The notes beneath the pieces were generated by a model, which was given only the letters and a program-made list of their open reading frames with translations, was not told where the DNA came from and made no database searches. The position numbers were made by a program, and so were the translations under genes. Below, piece by piece: positions 10,721 to 20,417 of a stretch of 64,000 nt of DNA (position 1 is the first letter of the stretch; each line of letters begins with the position of its first letter). This stretch comes from Helicobacter cappadocius (GTDB lineage Bacteria; Campylobacterota; Campylobacteria; Campylobacterales; Helicobacteraceae). The stretch covers positions 1-64,000 of the forward strand of contig NZ_JAUYZK010000004.1 of assembly GCF_030688855.1 (NCBI RefSeq), in the 5' to 3' direction.

Positions 10721-13024
10721 CTACAGCCTCACAAGCTTCGCTCCAAAGCCCCCCATTTCAATAGGGGCATCACAAAAAGAAATAACTTTTGGGTGCGAAG
10801 AAAGAAATTCTTTTACACTAAAAGAAAGTTTGCCTGTACCTATTCCATGATAGATAAGGACTTCATCAAATCCAGCTATAAGAGCATCAGAGAGAAATTT
10901 ATCTAGCTTTTCTATAGCTTCTTCACTTCTTAGACCATGCAAATCCAAACTCACATTCACGCTATTTTTTGTATTTTTATCAATACTAAAATCGATTTTC
11001 TGTTTTTTGGTTTTTGAAACTGATCTTGGTTTATGAGGAAGTTGATTATTAGAAATTGCCTTAGAAATATGTTTAAGCTTGTCAGGACTTATTTTAAGCT
11101 TTATCCCACTATCTAGCTCTACAAGCAAGAATTCATTATTTTTACCTGTTTTTCCTAGAACGATACCATCTTGCACCCCATATCTGATATGATCTCCAGG
11201 ACGAAATTCTTTTTTGTTTTTAAATTGTTCTGATGGCAAGGTCTGCCTGATAGCTTGAATAATTTTATTTGCATTATTCATAGATCGGTGCATTTCACTG
11301 CTTTCTTTAGCTTTGATAGCTGATTTGATTTCATTTAATGCTTGATTATAAATATTATCAAGCTCGAACTTTTGTTTTGCATATTGCCTTTTTAGTGTCT
11401 CTATTATCTCTTGTTGTTCTTGTTTTTTCTTATCGTATTCTTCTATTTTCATATCCAATATGGAAGTTTTTTTACTAAGCTCAATCTCTAATGTAGCAGA
11501 TTTTTCTATGAGTTCATTAAGTTTTTCCTTGTCTTCGCCATAGATTTTTTTTGCCTCTATGATAAGATTAGTAGGAATTCCATATCTTTTTGCAGTTTCA
11601 AAAGCATAGCTCTTACCAATGCTACCATGTAAAAATCCATATGTAGGAACCTGAGCATTTTCATCAAAAATAGCAGCACACATCTGAATTCTACTATCAC
11701 TGGCCATCAATGCAGCAAGTCTCTTGTGATGTGTGGTGATGATAATCTTAGCGTTCTTATCTAGTAAATGCTCTAACAAAACCTTATAAAGGCTAGAAGC
11801 CTCATCAGCATCTGTCCCTAACTCAATCTCATCTACTCCAATAATTAAATCTTGGGTATTTAGTATCTGAGAAAAATGGAGCATTCGACCTGCAAAAGTA
11901 GAAATATCATTTTTACTATTTTGTGGATCAGCGATGATGGCAAATATATTTTTGAAATTAGGAATCCTAGAAGCATAAGCATTGATTTTCATCGGCAATA
12001 AATGCTTGGCCAAAAAAACGCTACTCAATATTGATTTTAAAAGCATTGTCTTTCCCCCAGCATTCACTCCTGTAACCATCAACAACTGATTTTTAAATTC
12101 AATATCAATAGGCTTAGGATGACTTAGAGCTGGATGAGAAAAACCTTTTAGAATAATAGTTTTATCCGTAGTTTTATGGGTAACGAACTCAAGGTTATAG
12201 GCTTTAGCAAAATTAATTCTAGCTTGAAGGTGATCAAATTTATCAAACTCCCTATCAATAAAACTCAAAAACAAAATATGTTTTCTCAAGATCGCAGAGA
12301 GTTCTTTGCAAATATTATAGAGACATATTTGAAGTTTTTCCTCAAATTCAGAGATTTTTTGATGGATGTTATGAATCTCACTAGGAAGAAGATAAAAAAA
12401 TCCGCTCTGAGAACGCGAAATGATAATTCCCTTAATAGCAGAATTAAAACCTGATTTTAATAACAATGTCTCATTTCCATTGATGTAATGGATTTGTCTA
12501 TCCACAAGATAAGGAACAAGTTTGTTTGATTGGAGGATTTCACCCAAAATCTTTGAAATCTGAGTTTTTTGTCTTGAAATAGAGAGAATAAGACTATCTA
12601 ATTCATCATAAATACCACTTTTTATTTGTGCTTCACAATCAAATACTTCCATCAAATATTTTATTTCTTGGGGAATATTAATATTTTGCAAATATTTATA
12701 AATAAACATGTCTTCAGTGATGCTGCTGAGGGATTTGAGATAACTAAAATACCTTATTATTTTAATAAATTCAAATATCTCTTCGAGTTTAAGAGTTCCA
12801 AATTTTTTTAGATGCAAAATGGAAATATCTAGTTTTTTTGTCTTTGGAGGAGGTGAGAATACAATATTTTCTAGATCTTTAATAAAGCTCACCAAACTAG
12901 ATTTATCCCCCTGCAAGTGAATAGGCTTAATGCGTGAAAAAAAACTTGTAAAAGATCTGATAAAATCCTCGAGATCTAGTTTTTTAACTATCTCTTCATA
13001 TTGATAACTCTCCTTCTCCTGCAT
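10721..13024 (-). CDS. mutS2: MutS2 family ATPase/endonuclease
   Basis: 767 aa. The central ATPase has Walker A GVNAGGKT (about 319-326) and Walker B IIGVDEIELG (about 393), and a C-terminal Smr nuclease domain begins at SLDLHGLR (about 691) with YHGIGTGKL. It lacks the mismatch-recognition domain of MutS1. In the Campylobacterota, MutS2 suppresses homologous recombination and helps repair oxidative damage. A long coiled coil lies between ATPase and Smr. It is the third gene of the murC operon and its start overlaps the previous stop by one base. Confidence 0.93.
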   Translation of the reverse strand: MQEKESYQYEEIVKKLDLEDFIRSFTSFFSRIKPIHLQGDKSSLVSFIKDLENIVFSPPPKTKKLDISILHLKKFGTLKLEEIFEFIKIIRYFSYLKSLSSITEDMFIYKYLQNINIPQEIKYLMEVFDCEAQIKSGIYDELDSLILSISRQKTQISKILGEILQSNKLVPYLVDRQIHYINGNETLLLKSGFNSAIKGIIISRSQSGFFYLLPSEIHNIHQKISEFEEKLQICLYNICKELSAILRKHILFLSFIDREFDKFDHLQARINFAKAYNLEFVTHKTTDKTIILKGFSHPALSHPKPIDIEFKNQLLMVTGVNAGGKTMLLKSILSSVFLAKHLLPMKINAYASRIPNFKNIFAIIADPQNSKNDISTFAGRMLHFSQILNTQDLIIGVDEIELGTDADEASSLYKVLLEHLLDKNAKIIITTHHKRLAALMASDSRIQMCAAIFDENAQVPTYGFLHGSIGKSYAFETAKRYGIPTNLIIEAKKIYGEDKEKLNELIEKSATLEIELSKKTSILDMKIEEYDKKKQEQQEIIETLKRQYAKQKFELDNIYNQALNEIKSAIKAKESSEMHRSMNNANKIIQAIRQTLPSEQFKNKKEFRPGDHIRYGVQDGIVLGKTGKNNEFLLVELDSGIKLKISPDKLKHISKAISNNQLPHKPRSVSKTKKQKIDFSIDKNTKNSVNVSLDLHGLRSEEAIEKLDKFLSDALIAGFDEVLIYHGIGTGKLSFSVKEFLSSHPKVISFCDAPIEMGGFGAKLVRL

Positions 13025-13437
13025 TAATCCCTCTGAAGTTCCTCTTCAAGAGTCCTAGAGTTAGATTCTTCATCGCCATTATCTTGAGGAACAATCCTAC
13101 ACTTATCCAAAGAAATGATAATATTATTCATTGGACCATTTTTCTTACCAATAAAACTCAATGTCCCTGTAACGAGATTAAAATTTTCTTTATTTACAAT
13201 CACATCATCACAATCAAGCGATCCTCCTCTTAAAAAAGTTGCTTGAAGTATCATGTCATTTTTGTCTGATCGACTTTGAAAATAACTATAGATCATTATA
13301 AATATACCTAATATGACTAACCCTGCAATACAGATTATCTTCTGTTTGCGAGTGAATACACCAAAATCTCTAAGCACAAAATACAAAATTAACAATGCGA
13401 GAAACAATACTAAAAAAATTCCAAATAATGCTGACAT
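13024..13437 (-). CDS. Small membrane protein between murC and mutS2 (HP0622-like)
   Basis: 137 aa with two N-terminal transmembrane helices (about 3-23 and 32-52) and a soluble C-terminal domain of ~80 residues, probably outside the cytoplasm (LQATFLRGGSLDCDD and following strands). The start overlaps the murC stop (TAATG). Its position between murC and mutS2 matches, as I recall it, the H. pylori gene order. Function unknown. Confidence 0.75.
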   Translation of the reverse strand: MSALFGIFLVLFLALLILYFVLRDFGVFTRKQKIICIAGLVILGIFIMIYSYFQSRSDKNDMILQATFLRGGSLDCDDVIVNKENFNLVTGTLSFIGKKNGPMNNIIISLDKCRIVPQDNGDEESNSRTLEEELQRD

Positions 13438-14768
13438 TATTTTATCCCCCTTAATTGATAGGTAATATCACCCGCTCCAAAACCTACAACAATACCATCT
13501 TTGATAGTTTTAATAACCCCATCACCGGCAAAAACCTCAACATCAGTACCTTTTTTCTTGATTTTATCTGCAAAAATAGGCTTGTAGTGTCCAAAGAGTT
13601 TATTCATATCAAGTTCAATATGCTCCTCTCCTGCTTTCCATATCGGCAATATAATCAATTCATCACAATACGCACTAAAACACTCCTGAAAACCTTTGAG
13701 ATTATCAAGCAATCTTGAGTATTTATGCGGTTGCCAAATTACCGTGATTTTATCTCTTCCTTTTAAGGTAGCATAGGTTTTAACAGAATTCAATGTAGCT
13801 ACAATCTCTGTAGGATGGTGAGCATAATCATCAATGAGTATCAAATCACCCTTTTGGATAATATCAAAACGTTTTTTGATACCTTTGAAATTTTTGAGAT
13901 TGTTCCTAATAGTCTGTATATCCATCTCATCAAGTGCAGCCAAAATAGCCAAAGAAGCATTACAAGCAGTATGTTCTCCAAATCCCCAAACCTCAAACTC
14001 TCCTAAATCCAAAAGTTCAAAATGAGTGTAAGGCTCATCATTTTTTAGCACATAAGTGATGTTTTTAATATCCTTAGAAGGGGAGAGTTTTTTTGCCTCC
14101 ATATCCAAAGTCCGAAGAAATGGATCTTCAATGTTGATACAACATCGACTTGCAGAATTTAAAAATTCTCTATAAGCATTGTAAAAAGTTTCCAAATCGT
14201 GGTTATAGCTTTCCATATGTTCTGGCTCAGCATTAGTAACAATTGCACAATAAGGATTTGAATTTAAAAAACTCCTATCAGATTCATCGGCTTCAAAAAC
14301 AATACTCTCACTCTGTATTTCTCTAACATTTGAACCATATTCTTTGGTATCTGCTCCGATAATAGCACCAAAATCTCTAAATATTGCACTTAACATAGCA
14401 CTAGTAGTGCTTTTTCCATGAGCTCCGCATATGCTAAAAACTCGCTTATTGCATAAGATAAACTCTAAAGCCTCTTTCCTAGAAAGCACTGGGATATTTT
14501 TATTTTTTGCCTCAATAATTTCAGGATTTTCTTCCTTGATAATAGCTGAATGAATCACAATATCTTGATCGGTAATAGCGATTTTGTTATGAGGAATTGT
14601 CACAGGAACATCAATAGATCGAAGATAAGATATAGCACTTCCTTCTGCAATATCAGATCCACTAATTTTTGCCCCTTGTGCTTTGAGATATTTTGCAAGT
14701 CCTGAAATTCCAATTCCCCCAATGCCAATAAAGTGAATCTTTAATTTAGAAATATCTTTTTTAAGCAT
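13437..14768 (-). CDS. murC: UDP-N-acetylmuramate--L-alanine ligase
   Basis: 443 aa Mur ligase that adds L-alanine to UDP-MurNAc in peptidoglycan synthesis, using ATP in the cytoplasm. N-terminal Rossmann domain [17 protein letters not shown]-binding [12 protein letters not shown] (about 112-123), the family's EADESDRS and a C-terminal domain with QPHKYSR. Start ATG 14768 is chosen over the TTG one codon upstream. It overlaps the preceding aminotransferase gene by eight bases. Confidence 0.93.
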   Translation of the reverse strand: MLKKDISKLKIHFIGIGGIGISGLAKYLKAQGAKISGSDIAEGSAISYLRSIDVPVTIPHNKIAITDQDIVIHSAIIKEENPEIIEAKNKNIPVLSRKEALEFILCNKRVFSICGAHGKSTTSAMLSAIFRDFGAIIGADTKEYGSNVREIQSESIVFEADESDRSFLNSNPYCAIVTNAEPEHMESYNHDLETFYNAYREFLNSASRCCINIEDPFLRTLDMEAKKLSPSKDIKNITYVLKNDEPYTHFELLDLGEFEVWGFGEHTACNASLAILAALDEMDIQTIRNNLKNFKGIKKRFDIIQKGDLILIDDYAHHPTEIVATLNSVKTYATLKGRDKITVIWQPHKYSRLLDNLKGFQECFSAYCDELIILPIWKAGEEHIELDMNKLFGHYKPIFADKIKKKGTDVEVFAGDGVIKTIKDGIVVGFGAGDITYQLRGIK

Positions 14769-15906
14769 CAAAACCCTTTTTCAAATAATCACAAAGAAAA
14801 CCTTTTAAAATCTTCAAACAATCTCTAGTAATTTCTTCTTCATAAACAAGAGCAATTCGCACATATTCTTTACCTACCCCTTTTCTACCTAAAAACGAAC
14901 CTGGAAGCACCAAAAGACCTTCTTTCTCATAAAGTTTTTTTGTAAAATCAACATCATCTCTCACTTCAAGCCACATATAAAATGTATAAGGCTCTATAGG
15001 TACATTTGGAAATATTTCCTGTGCGATTTGAAAATTCTTAGCATATTTTTGGCGAATTTTTTCACTTACTTGTATATCTTCCCACGCCACTGCAGAAGCT
15101 CTCTGAATAGGATTTGGAATAGCACATCCTATGTAAGTTCTATATTTTTGATATTCTCTAAGAATATTTTTATCTCCAGCGATAAAACCACTCCTAAGAC
15201 CAGGCGCAGAACTTCTTTTGGAAATAGAATTTAAGGATAAGACATTTTTAAAATCTTTATTCCCCAGCATATAAGAAGCTTCTAAAATTCCCGCTGGGGG
15301 AGAGGATTTATAAATATCGCTATAACATTCATCATTGAGCAATACAAAATCATATTCCAAAGCCCATTGCACCCAATTTTTAAGCTCATCTAAACTCAAA
15401 GTAGCTCCTGTTGGGTTATTTGGAGAATTTAAGATCACTAAATCAACCTCTTTTTTATCCTCATCACTGAGAAAAGGTTTAAAATGATTAGATTTGCATA
15501 AATCCATATAGATTATCTTTGCTCTAGCTGCAATACCTGCTCCTTCATATATCTGATAAAATGGGTTAGGATGGGCAATAACAGGATTAAGCTTATCAAA
15601 AAGCAAAAATTGTGGTAAATTAAATAACACTTCACGCGTACCAAAAGTAGGTATGATTTCTGAAGACTCCAAAGAAACTTTAAAACGATTTTTTACAAAA
15701 TCCATCTGGGCTTTTTTAAGATAATCTTCTCCTGCACTTTTAGGATAAAATCGAAGTTCAGAGGTATAATTCTTTAGCTCCTCTTGAATAAAGCTAGGAG
15801 TTTGAAATTGGGGTTCGCCTATTGTGAGTAACATTTGTTTTTTTTTCGGCACTATGGGAGCTATTAAATCTCTCAATCTTTCAAATGGATAAGGCTGAAA
15901 ATTCAC
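14761..15906 (-). CDS. PLP-dependent aminotransferase (succinyldiaminopimelate transaminase-like, DapC)
   Basis: 381 aa, fold type I class I/II aminotransferase. NSPNNPTGA binds the cofactor ring, DECYSDIY follows, and [12 protein letters not shown] carries the PLP lysine (near residue 230). The start is GTG at 15906 with AAGGAG; the open frame runs further upstream into the tRNA-Gly gene and cannot be coding there. In Helicobacter the enzyme beside murC is annotated as an aminotransferase; the DapC role in lysine and peptidoglycan precursor synthesis fits the murC operon but is not proved by sequence. Confidence 0.8.
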   Translation of the reverse strand: MNFQPYPFERLRDLIAPIVPKKKQMLLTIGEPQFQTPSFIQEELKNYTSELRFYPKSAGEDYLKKAQMDFVKNRFKVSLESSEIIPTFGTREVLFNLPQFLLFDKLNPVIAHPNPFYQIYEGAGIAARAKIIYMDLCKSNHFKPFLSDEDKKEVDLVILNSPNNPTGATLSLDELKNWVQWALEYDFVLLNDECYSDIYKSSPPAGILEASYMLGNKDFKNVLSLNSISKRSSAPGLRSGFIAGDKNILREYQKYRTYIGCAIPNPIQRASAVAWEDIQVSEKIRQKYAKNFQIAQEIFPNVPIEPYTFYMWLEVRDDVDFTKKLYEKEGLLVLPGSFLGRKGVGKEYVRIALVYEEEITRDCLKILKGFLCDYLKKGFDA

Positions 15907-15987
15907 TTTTTTCTCCTTGAACTCTAGTGATTTTGGAATCAAAAAAGCTATTGTAATATAAAATTTTGCAATTTTCTGCTTTTGGTC

Positions 15988-16016
15988 TTGATTTTTTTTA
16001 AAATGGTTGCTAGAAT
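15988..16016 (+). promoter_or_regulatory. Promoter of the Gly-Leu-Cys-Ser tRNA group
   Basis: TTGATT 15988-15993, 17-bp spacer, TAGAAT 16011-16016, about 12 bp before the start of the tRNA-Gly gene region. Confidence 0.5.
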
Positions 16017-16034
16017 TATGCCCCTGATACTTTT

Positions 16035-16109
16035 GCGGGAATAGCTCAGTGGTAGAGCACAACCTTGCCAAGGTTGGGGCCGCGGGTTCGACCCCCGTTT
16101 CCCGCTCCA
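16035..16109 (+). tRNA. tRNA-Gly (GCC)
   Basis: Acceptor GCGGGAA pairs with TTCCCGC; anticodon GCC in the loop TTGCCAA; T-arm GGTTCGACCCC; CCA is encoded. First of four plus-strand tRNAs. Confidence 0.95.
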
Positions 16110-16193
16110 TCTTTAGCCTCATTTTGTAACTTTAAATTATTCTTTAGTCACATTTTAGGTTGTTCTTTTGGATTTGTTTATTTTTGTTACAAT

Positions 16194-16280
16194 GCCCGGG
16201 TGGTGGAATGGTAGACACAAGGGACTTAAAATCCCTCGGATATTGCTTCCGTGCCGGTTCAAGTCCGGCTCCGGGCACCA
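16194..16280 (+). tRNA. tRNA-Leu (TAA)
   Basis: Acceptor GCCCGGG/CCGGGC, long variable arm as in class II tRNAs, anticodon loop with TAA, encoded CCA. 87 nt. Confidence 0.95.
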
Positions 16281-16290
16281 CCAAAAAGAG

Positions 16291-16365
16291 GGCGACATAG
16301 CCAAGTGGTAAGGCATGGGCCTGCAAAGCCTTGATTCCTCGGTTCGAATCCGAGTGTCGCCTCCA
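16291..16365 (+). tRNA. tRNA-Cys (GCA)
   Basis: Acceptor GGCGACA/TGTCGCC, anticodon GCA in CTGCAAA, T-loop TTCGAAT, encoded CCA. Confidence 0.95.
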
Positions 16366-16386
16366 AAATTTATCAAACCATACTGT

Positions 16387-16474
16387 CGGGAGATGGCTGA
16401 GCGGTTGAAAGCGGCGGTCTTGAAAACCGTTGAGGGTAACACCTCCGGGGGTTCGAATCCCTCTCTCCCGGCCA
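16387..16474 (+). tRNA. tRNA-Ser (TGA)
   Basis: Acceptor CGGGAGA/TCTCCCG, long variable arm, anticodon TGA in CTTGAAA, G discriminator and encoded CCA. 88 nt. Confidence 0.95.
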
Positions 16475-16855
16475 CCTTATTTTATTTGAAATTCAATCTT
16501 AATAATTAATATTTTTCAAATCTACCTAGTGTAGATCAATTAAAAAATCGTCTATGATTTCCTTCATAAAATATACAGAACTTCTATTAAAACATTTCTA
16601 AAATCAATTTATAAGATTGTTTTATATTCAAATACAAATAATCGCACTAGATTATACATCCTGTCCAAAGTTGTATCTTTTTGATTTCACAAGCTTTATA
16701 AAACAAAGAAAGTAGAAATTATCAAAGACAAAAAAAGAATGTTTATTGCAAATTTAAAACTCTAATGTGAACGATTTTTGATTGTGTTGATATAATTATT
16801 TTGAGCTGAGATAAAAAAGAAGATCAATACTTCATTAGAAGATATAAAAACTTGG
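16475..16855. other. Gene-free AT-rich spacer between the two tRNA groups
   Basis: No ORF or recognised RNA. A lone plus-strand TATAAT at 16791-16796 has no good -35. On the minus strand a weak hairpin (GAAG/CTTC, plus 16819-16833) followed by T6 could terminate the minus-strand tRNA operon. Confidence 0.4.
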
Positions 16856-16931
16856 TGGCGACCCCTGAAAGATTTGAACTTCCGTACCCACCTAGAAAGG
16901 GTGGTATCCTTGGCCACTAGATGAAGGGGTC
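16856..16931 (-). tRNA. tRNA-Glu (TTC), copy 2
   Basis: Acceptor GACCCCT/AGGGGTC, anticodon stem CCACC/GGTGG with TTC, T-stem GGAAG/CTTTC, encoded CCA. The T-arm differs from the other tRNA-Glu at 17194-17268 while the anticodon stem is the same. Last gene of the minus-strand tRNA operon. Confidence 0.93.
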
Positions 16932-16981
16932 ATAAGAAAATAACAAAACCAAGATTACAAAATGAATTTAAAGAAGTGAAG

Positions 16982-17058
16982 TGGCGGAGCGGACGGGGCT
17001 CGAACCCGCGACCCCCTGCGTGACAGGCAGGTATTCTAACCAGCTGAACTACCGCTCC
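16982..17058 (-). tRNA. tRNA-Asp (GTC)
   Basis: Acceptor GGAGCGG pairs with its 3' partner, anticodon GTC in CTGTCAC, T-loop TTCGAGC, encoded CCA. 77 nt. Confidence 0.95.
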
Positions 17059-17070
17059 AAAATTTACAAG

Positions 17071-17146
17071 TGGTGGTCGCTACAAGGCTCGAACTTGTGA
17101 CATCTACCTTGTAAGGGTAGCGCTCTACCAACTGAGCTAAGCGACC
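17071..17146 (-). tRNA. tRNA-Val (TAC)
   Basis: Acceptor GGTCGCT/AGCGACC, anticodon TAC in CTTACAA, T-loop TTCGAGC, encoded CCA. Confidence 0.95.
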
Positions 17147-17193
17147 AAACTTTAGATATAGTTATGTATTATTAGGGAAACATCGAATAAAAG

Positions 17194-17268
17194 TGGTGAC
17201 CCCTAGGGGACTTGAACCCCTGTAGCCACCGTGAAAGGGTGGTATCCTAACCGCTAGATGAAGGGGCC
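17194..17268 (-). tRNA. tRNA-Glu (TTC), copy 1
   Basis: Acceptor GGCCCCT/AGGGGTC with one G-U pair, anticodon TTC in CTTTCAC, T-arm AGGGGTTCAAGTCCCCT, encoded CCA. Same anticodon as the copy at 16856 but different acceptor start and T-arm. Confidence 0.93.
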
Positions 17269-17285
17269 ACTTCTACTTTTCTAAA

Positions 17286-17361
17286 TGGTGACCCGTGTTG
17301 GATTCGAACCAACGGCCCATTCCTTAAAAGGGAATTGCTCTACCAACTGAGCTAACGGGTC
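17286..17361 (-). tRNA. tRNA-Lys (TTT)
   Basis: Acceptor GACCCGT/ACGGGTC, anticodon TTT in CTTTTAA, T-loop TTCGAAT, encoded CCA. First gene of the minus-strand operon Lys-Glu-Val-Asp-Glu. Confidence 0.95.
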
Positions 17362-17407
17362 AAAACAATGATACTATTAAATAACACTCTCTATATAAAA
17401 GAGCGAA

Positions 17408-17436
17408 ATTATATTTTATTTACGCCCTTTTGTCAA
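17408..17436 (-). promoter_or_regulatory. Consensus promoter of the minus-strand tRNA operon
   Basis: On the minus strand TTGACA (plus 17431-17436), a 17-bp spacer and TATAAT (plus 17408-17413). About 40 bp before the tRNA-Lys gene. Confidence 0.8.
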
Positions 17437-17453
17437 GGCTTTGTAATGAATTT

Positions 17454-18107
17454 TTATAAAATTTTCGCCAACAATTCTAATGCCTTTTGAGAACTAGTTT
17501 TTTGAATCTCCTCTCTACTTCCTCCAAATAAATATCTTTCTATCACTGGAAATTCTCCTAATTTCTGCACTCCTATAAAAATAGTTCCAACAGGTTTTTC
17601 TATACTTCCTCCACCTGGTCCTGCTATCCCGCTTGTAGCAATTGCATAATCAGCTCCAAAAACCTTCAATACCCCTATTAGCATCTCACTCACAACCACT
17701 TCACTCACTGCACCATATCTTTTGAGATTTTCTTCACTCACTCCTAAAATTCGATGCTTGATGTCATTAGCATAGCTAATAATTCCTCCATCATAAACAT
17801 CAGAAGCTCCTGATATTGAAGTGAATTGATAGGCTAAAAGTCCGCCTGTGCAACTCTCTGCGGTTGTAACTTTTTTTTTATTTTCTCTCAATATGGCAAT
17901 GATACATTCATTCAAGCTGTCTAAAAACATAACTTTATTCCCAAAAATTAGCCTCATTGCCTCAAAAGCTTGTAAAACCTCGCTACCTTCTAGAAAAATT
18001 CCATCTCCTTTTAAAGATATGCGCACATCAAAACATTCAATATGAGGACGAGATAACAAAATCGCAGAATCATTATCAATGCCTAAAAATATTAAAGATT
18101 TTTTCAT
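17454..18107 (-). CDS. CinA-family nicotinamide-nucleotide amidohydrolase (PncC-type)
   Basis: 217 aa. The C-terminal ~150 residues are a CinA_C domain: TAESCTGGLLAYQ (about 80-92), DGGIISYANDIKH and SGIAGPGGGS (about 156-165). This enzyme removes ammonia from nicotinamide mononucleotide, recycling the pyridine ring of NAD. The N-terminal 65 residues are not the MoCF-like domain of full CinA and are not recognised. Divergent from ppk2, 57 bp apart. Confidence 0.85.
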   Translation of the reverse strand: MKKSLIFLGIDNDSAILLSRPHIECFDVRISLKGDGIFLEGSEVLQAFEAMRLIFGNKVMFLDSLNECIIAILRENKKKVTTAESCTGGLLAYQFTSISGASDVYDGGIISYANDIKHRILGVSEENLKRYGAVSEVVVSEMLIGVLKVFGADYAIATSGIAGPGGGSIEKPVGTIFIGVQKLGEFPVIERYLFGGSREEIQKTSSQKALELLAKIL

Positions 18108-18164
18108 TCTCGTTTCCTTTTAATATAGGTTATAATCAAATTATACACGAGCTAAGGAGATAGA

Positions 18165-18989
18165 ATGTCAAAACAAAATTCCATCATCACAAATCGTCCT
18201 GAATCCACACAAGATCAAAAATCCATTTACAACAAAAAGGGCAAACTCAAAGAATCTTTCTATACCAAAGAAATGATAAAACTACAAATCGAACTTCTCA
18301 AGCTCCAAAACTGGGTTAAAAATACTTCCAAGAAAATAGTCATCATTATGGAAGGTAGAGATGGTGCGGGAAAAGGGGGAACTATCAAAGCCTTGAGCGA
18401 ACATCTAAATCCTAGAGGATGTAGAATTGTAGCTCTACAAAAACCCACTGAAGTAGAAAAATCTCAATGGTATTTTATGCGCTATATCAGCACTCTTCCT
18501 AGTGGGGGAGAAATTGTATTTTTTGATAGGAGTTGGTATAACCGTGCTGGAGTAGAAAAAGTAATGGGTTTTTGCACTCAAGAAGAGTATAAACAGTTTA
18601 TTTATCAAGTCTCCAATCTTGAACAAATGCTTATTTCAAGCGGCATTATTCTTTTTAAATATTTTTTGAATGTAAATCAAGATGAACAAAAACGTAGAAT
18701 CAAAAATCGAAAAACTGATCCATTAAAAATGTGGAAACTCAGTCCGATTGATTCTAAATCTTTACAATTATGGGATGAGTATTCTGAAGTATTTGAAAAG
18801 ATGTTTTCTAGAACTCACACTCCCTATGCACCCTGGATAATTGTAGATTCAAACGATAAAAAACTCGCTAGAATAAATATCGCTAGAGATATACTTAGTA
18901 AAATAGATTATGAGGGGAAAAATCCAACAAAAGTATGTCTATTAGCTGATCCAAACATTATTCACCCCTACTCACAAAATGGTTATTAG
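18165..18989 (+). CDS. ppk2: Polyphosphate kinase 2
   Basis: 274 aa. PPK2 fold with Walker A GRDGAGKGG (about 63-71), the lid/Walker B FDRSWYNRAGVE (about 118-129) and KYFLNVNQDEQKRR. It makes nucleoside triphosphates from diphosphates with polyphosphate (or the reverse) in the cytoplasm. Single-domain form; the length suits PPK2 class I enzymes. The SD is AAGGAG before ATG 18165. It converges on recO with a 15-bp gap. Confidence 0.9.
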   Translation: MSKQNSIITNRPESTQDQKSIYNKKGKLKESFYTKEMIKLQIELLKLQNWVKNTSKKIVIIMEGRDGAGKGGTIKALSEHLNPRGCRIVALQKPTEVEKSQWYFMRYISTLPSGGEIVFFDRSWYNRAGVEKVMGFCTQEEYKQFIYQVSNLEQMLISSGIILFKYFLNVNQDEQKRRIKNRKTDPLKMWKLSPIDSKSLQLWDEYSEVFEKMFSRTHTPYAPWIIVDSNDKKLARINIARDILSKIDYEGKNPTKVCLLADPNIIHPYSQNGY

Positions 18990-19004
18990 AGCTATTGCAA
19001 GGAT

Positions 19005-19619
19005 TTATATTCCTTTTAATAATATTCCCCACATTTTTTCTACAACATCATCATCTAAGTGTAATGTTTGTTTGCTATAAAGAAAATCAAAAATATCTTG
19101 TTGTTCAAAAATATTTCCTTTTAAACAATGCGGATGTCCCAACAAAAAAGCTCTTCCAAGACTAATTTTTTTTTCTAATGCTTCTCCACAAACAAAACAA
19201 CTCTTCCCTTTATCATCTCTGCCTTCAAATCCCAAAAGTTCAGCATACATTTCCAAAGCTACACGTAATGGATTTTGAACTTTGAGTTTTTGTGCTCCAT
19301 CTTCAAGCATTTCAAAATAAAATCTGTCCAATTCATAAACATCAAAAAGATGGCTATGCAACATTTGAATAAATCTTTGCCATACATAAACACGGCTCAA
19401 ATCACTTTCCCATCGATATCCTAAATGTATTACATTTCGAAGCCTTGGCAAAAATATACCGTTGCTTTCCTCTTCAAAATCTATTTTTTTTCCTAGGTGA
19501 ATAATGCTATGTCTGGCTCCATAAAATCTATACAGCCTTTTAAGAGAATTATGAGTGAGGATATGAACAATAATATCTTCATTTTTTAGGGGAATTGTCT
19601 TTAGAACATAGCCTTGCAA
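19005..19619 (-). CDS. recO: DNA repair protein RecO
   Basis: 204 aa. N-terminal OB-fold segment MQGYVLKTIPLKNEDIIVHI, a helical middle and a CxxC pair CFVCGEAL (about 140-147) with only a partial second half of the usual zinc site. This is the short form seen in Helicobacter and Campylobacter, which lack RecF and use RecOR to load RecA. Start ATG 19619. Divergent from the IMPase gene. Confidence 0.85.
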   Translation of the reverse strand: MQGYVLKTIPLKNEDIIVHILTHNSLKRLYRFYGARHSIIHLGKKIDFEEESNGIFLPRLRNVIHLGYRWESDLSRVYVWQRFIQMLHSHLFDVYELDRFYFEMLEDGAQKLKVQNPLRVALEMYAELLGFEGRDDKGKSCFVCGEALEKKISLGRAFLLGHPHCLKGNIFEQQDIFDFLYSKQTLHLDDDVVEKMWGILLKGI

Positions 19620-19692
19620 ATATACTCCTATAAATATCAGTTTTACTTAAAAATAAAATGACTATAATCAATAATTCAAATTTTATTCAAGG

Positions 19693-20415
19693 ATGTCTTT
19701 GAGTGATTTTATCCAAGCCTCTATAAGATCGAGCAAACAAATCATTGAAATGTTATCGCAAAGAAAACCTCAGTACATGAAAAAACATCGCATAGGTGCA
19801 GGAGGAGATATTAGCTTAGGAGCTGATTTATTAAGTGAAGAAATCTTTATGGAATATTTTTTGGAACTAGGAAGTGTTGATTCTGAAGAATCGGGCTATA
19901 TTCAGGGGAAAGGCAGTGATATTATTGTTTTAGATCCTTTAGATGGGAGTGATAATTATCTCTCTAATATTCCATATTATGGTGCTTCTATAGCTCTTTG
20001 TGATGAAAATAGGCATACCAAAGAAGCTATTGTTATTAATTTTTGCACTCAAATTGCTCATTATAGCGATGGAAATGGTATCAAGTATATTAATTTAAAC
20101 TCTGATCTGGAGATATCAAAAAACCAAACTCTTCCAAAATGTGGGATTTTTGAAAAATCTTATTCTAACCCGCTATTATGCACAAAAATGTACGAACAAA
20201 AAATGAAATTTCGCTCACTTGGAGCTATAGCACTTTCATTGGCATCTGCTCACGATGTGAATTTTGTATTTTTTGCGGGAAATATCAGAGAATACGATTG
20301 TAAAGCCGGATTGTTTTTATGCAATGGATTATGGATAAAAAAATCGGATAGTTTTTTACTCGTAAGCAAAAATAAGCAAATCTTTGATATTATTACGAAA
20401 ATTGCGGAGGATTGA
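19693..20415 (+). CDS. Inositol monophosphatase-family phosphatase
   Basis: 240 aa. Metal-binding motifs of the Li-sensitive phosphatase family: EESGY (motif 1 Glu, about 69-73), VLDPLDGSDNY (about 82-92) and the C-terminal IREYDCKAG in place of WDxAAG. The substrate is not readable: inositol phosphates, PAP or fructose-1,6-bisphosphate are used by relatives. It heads an operon with accD, whose SD overlaps its end. Confidence 0.8.
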   Translation: MSLSDFIQASIRSSKQIIEMLSQRKPQYMKKHRIGAGGDISLGADLLSEEIFMEYFLELGSVDSEESGYIQGKGSDIIVLDPLDGSDNYLSNIPYYGASIALCDENRHTKEAIVINFCTQIAHYSDGNGIKYINLNSDLEISKNQTLPKCGIFEKSYSNPLLCTKMYEQKMKFRSLGAIALSLASAHDVNFVFFAGNIREYDCKAGLFLCNGLWIKKSDSFLLVSKNKQIFDIITKIAED

Positions 20416-20417
20416 AA

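Noticed and set aside
15907-16122. N-terminal extension of the aminotransferase
   Set aside because: The open frame runs through the tRNA-Gly gene; GTG 15906 with AAGGAG is the credible start.
16144-16509. Open frames over the four plus-strand tRNAs
   Set aside because: They are translations of tRNA genes, which are well supported by their cloverleaf structure.
16791-16796. TATAAT between the tRNA groups as promoter of an unknown small RNA
   Set aside because: No matching -35, no stable structure downstream that I can see and no terminator; kept only as a note.
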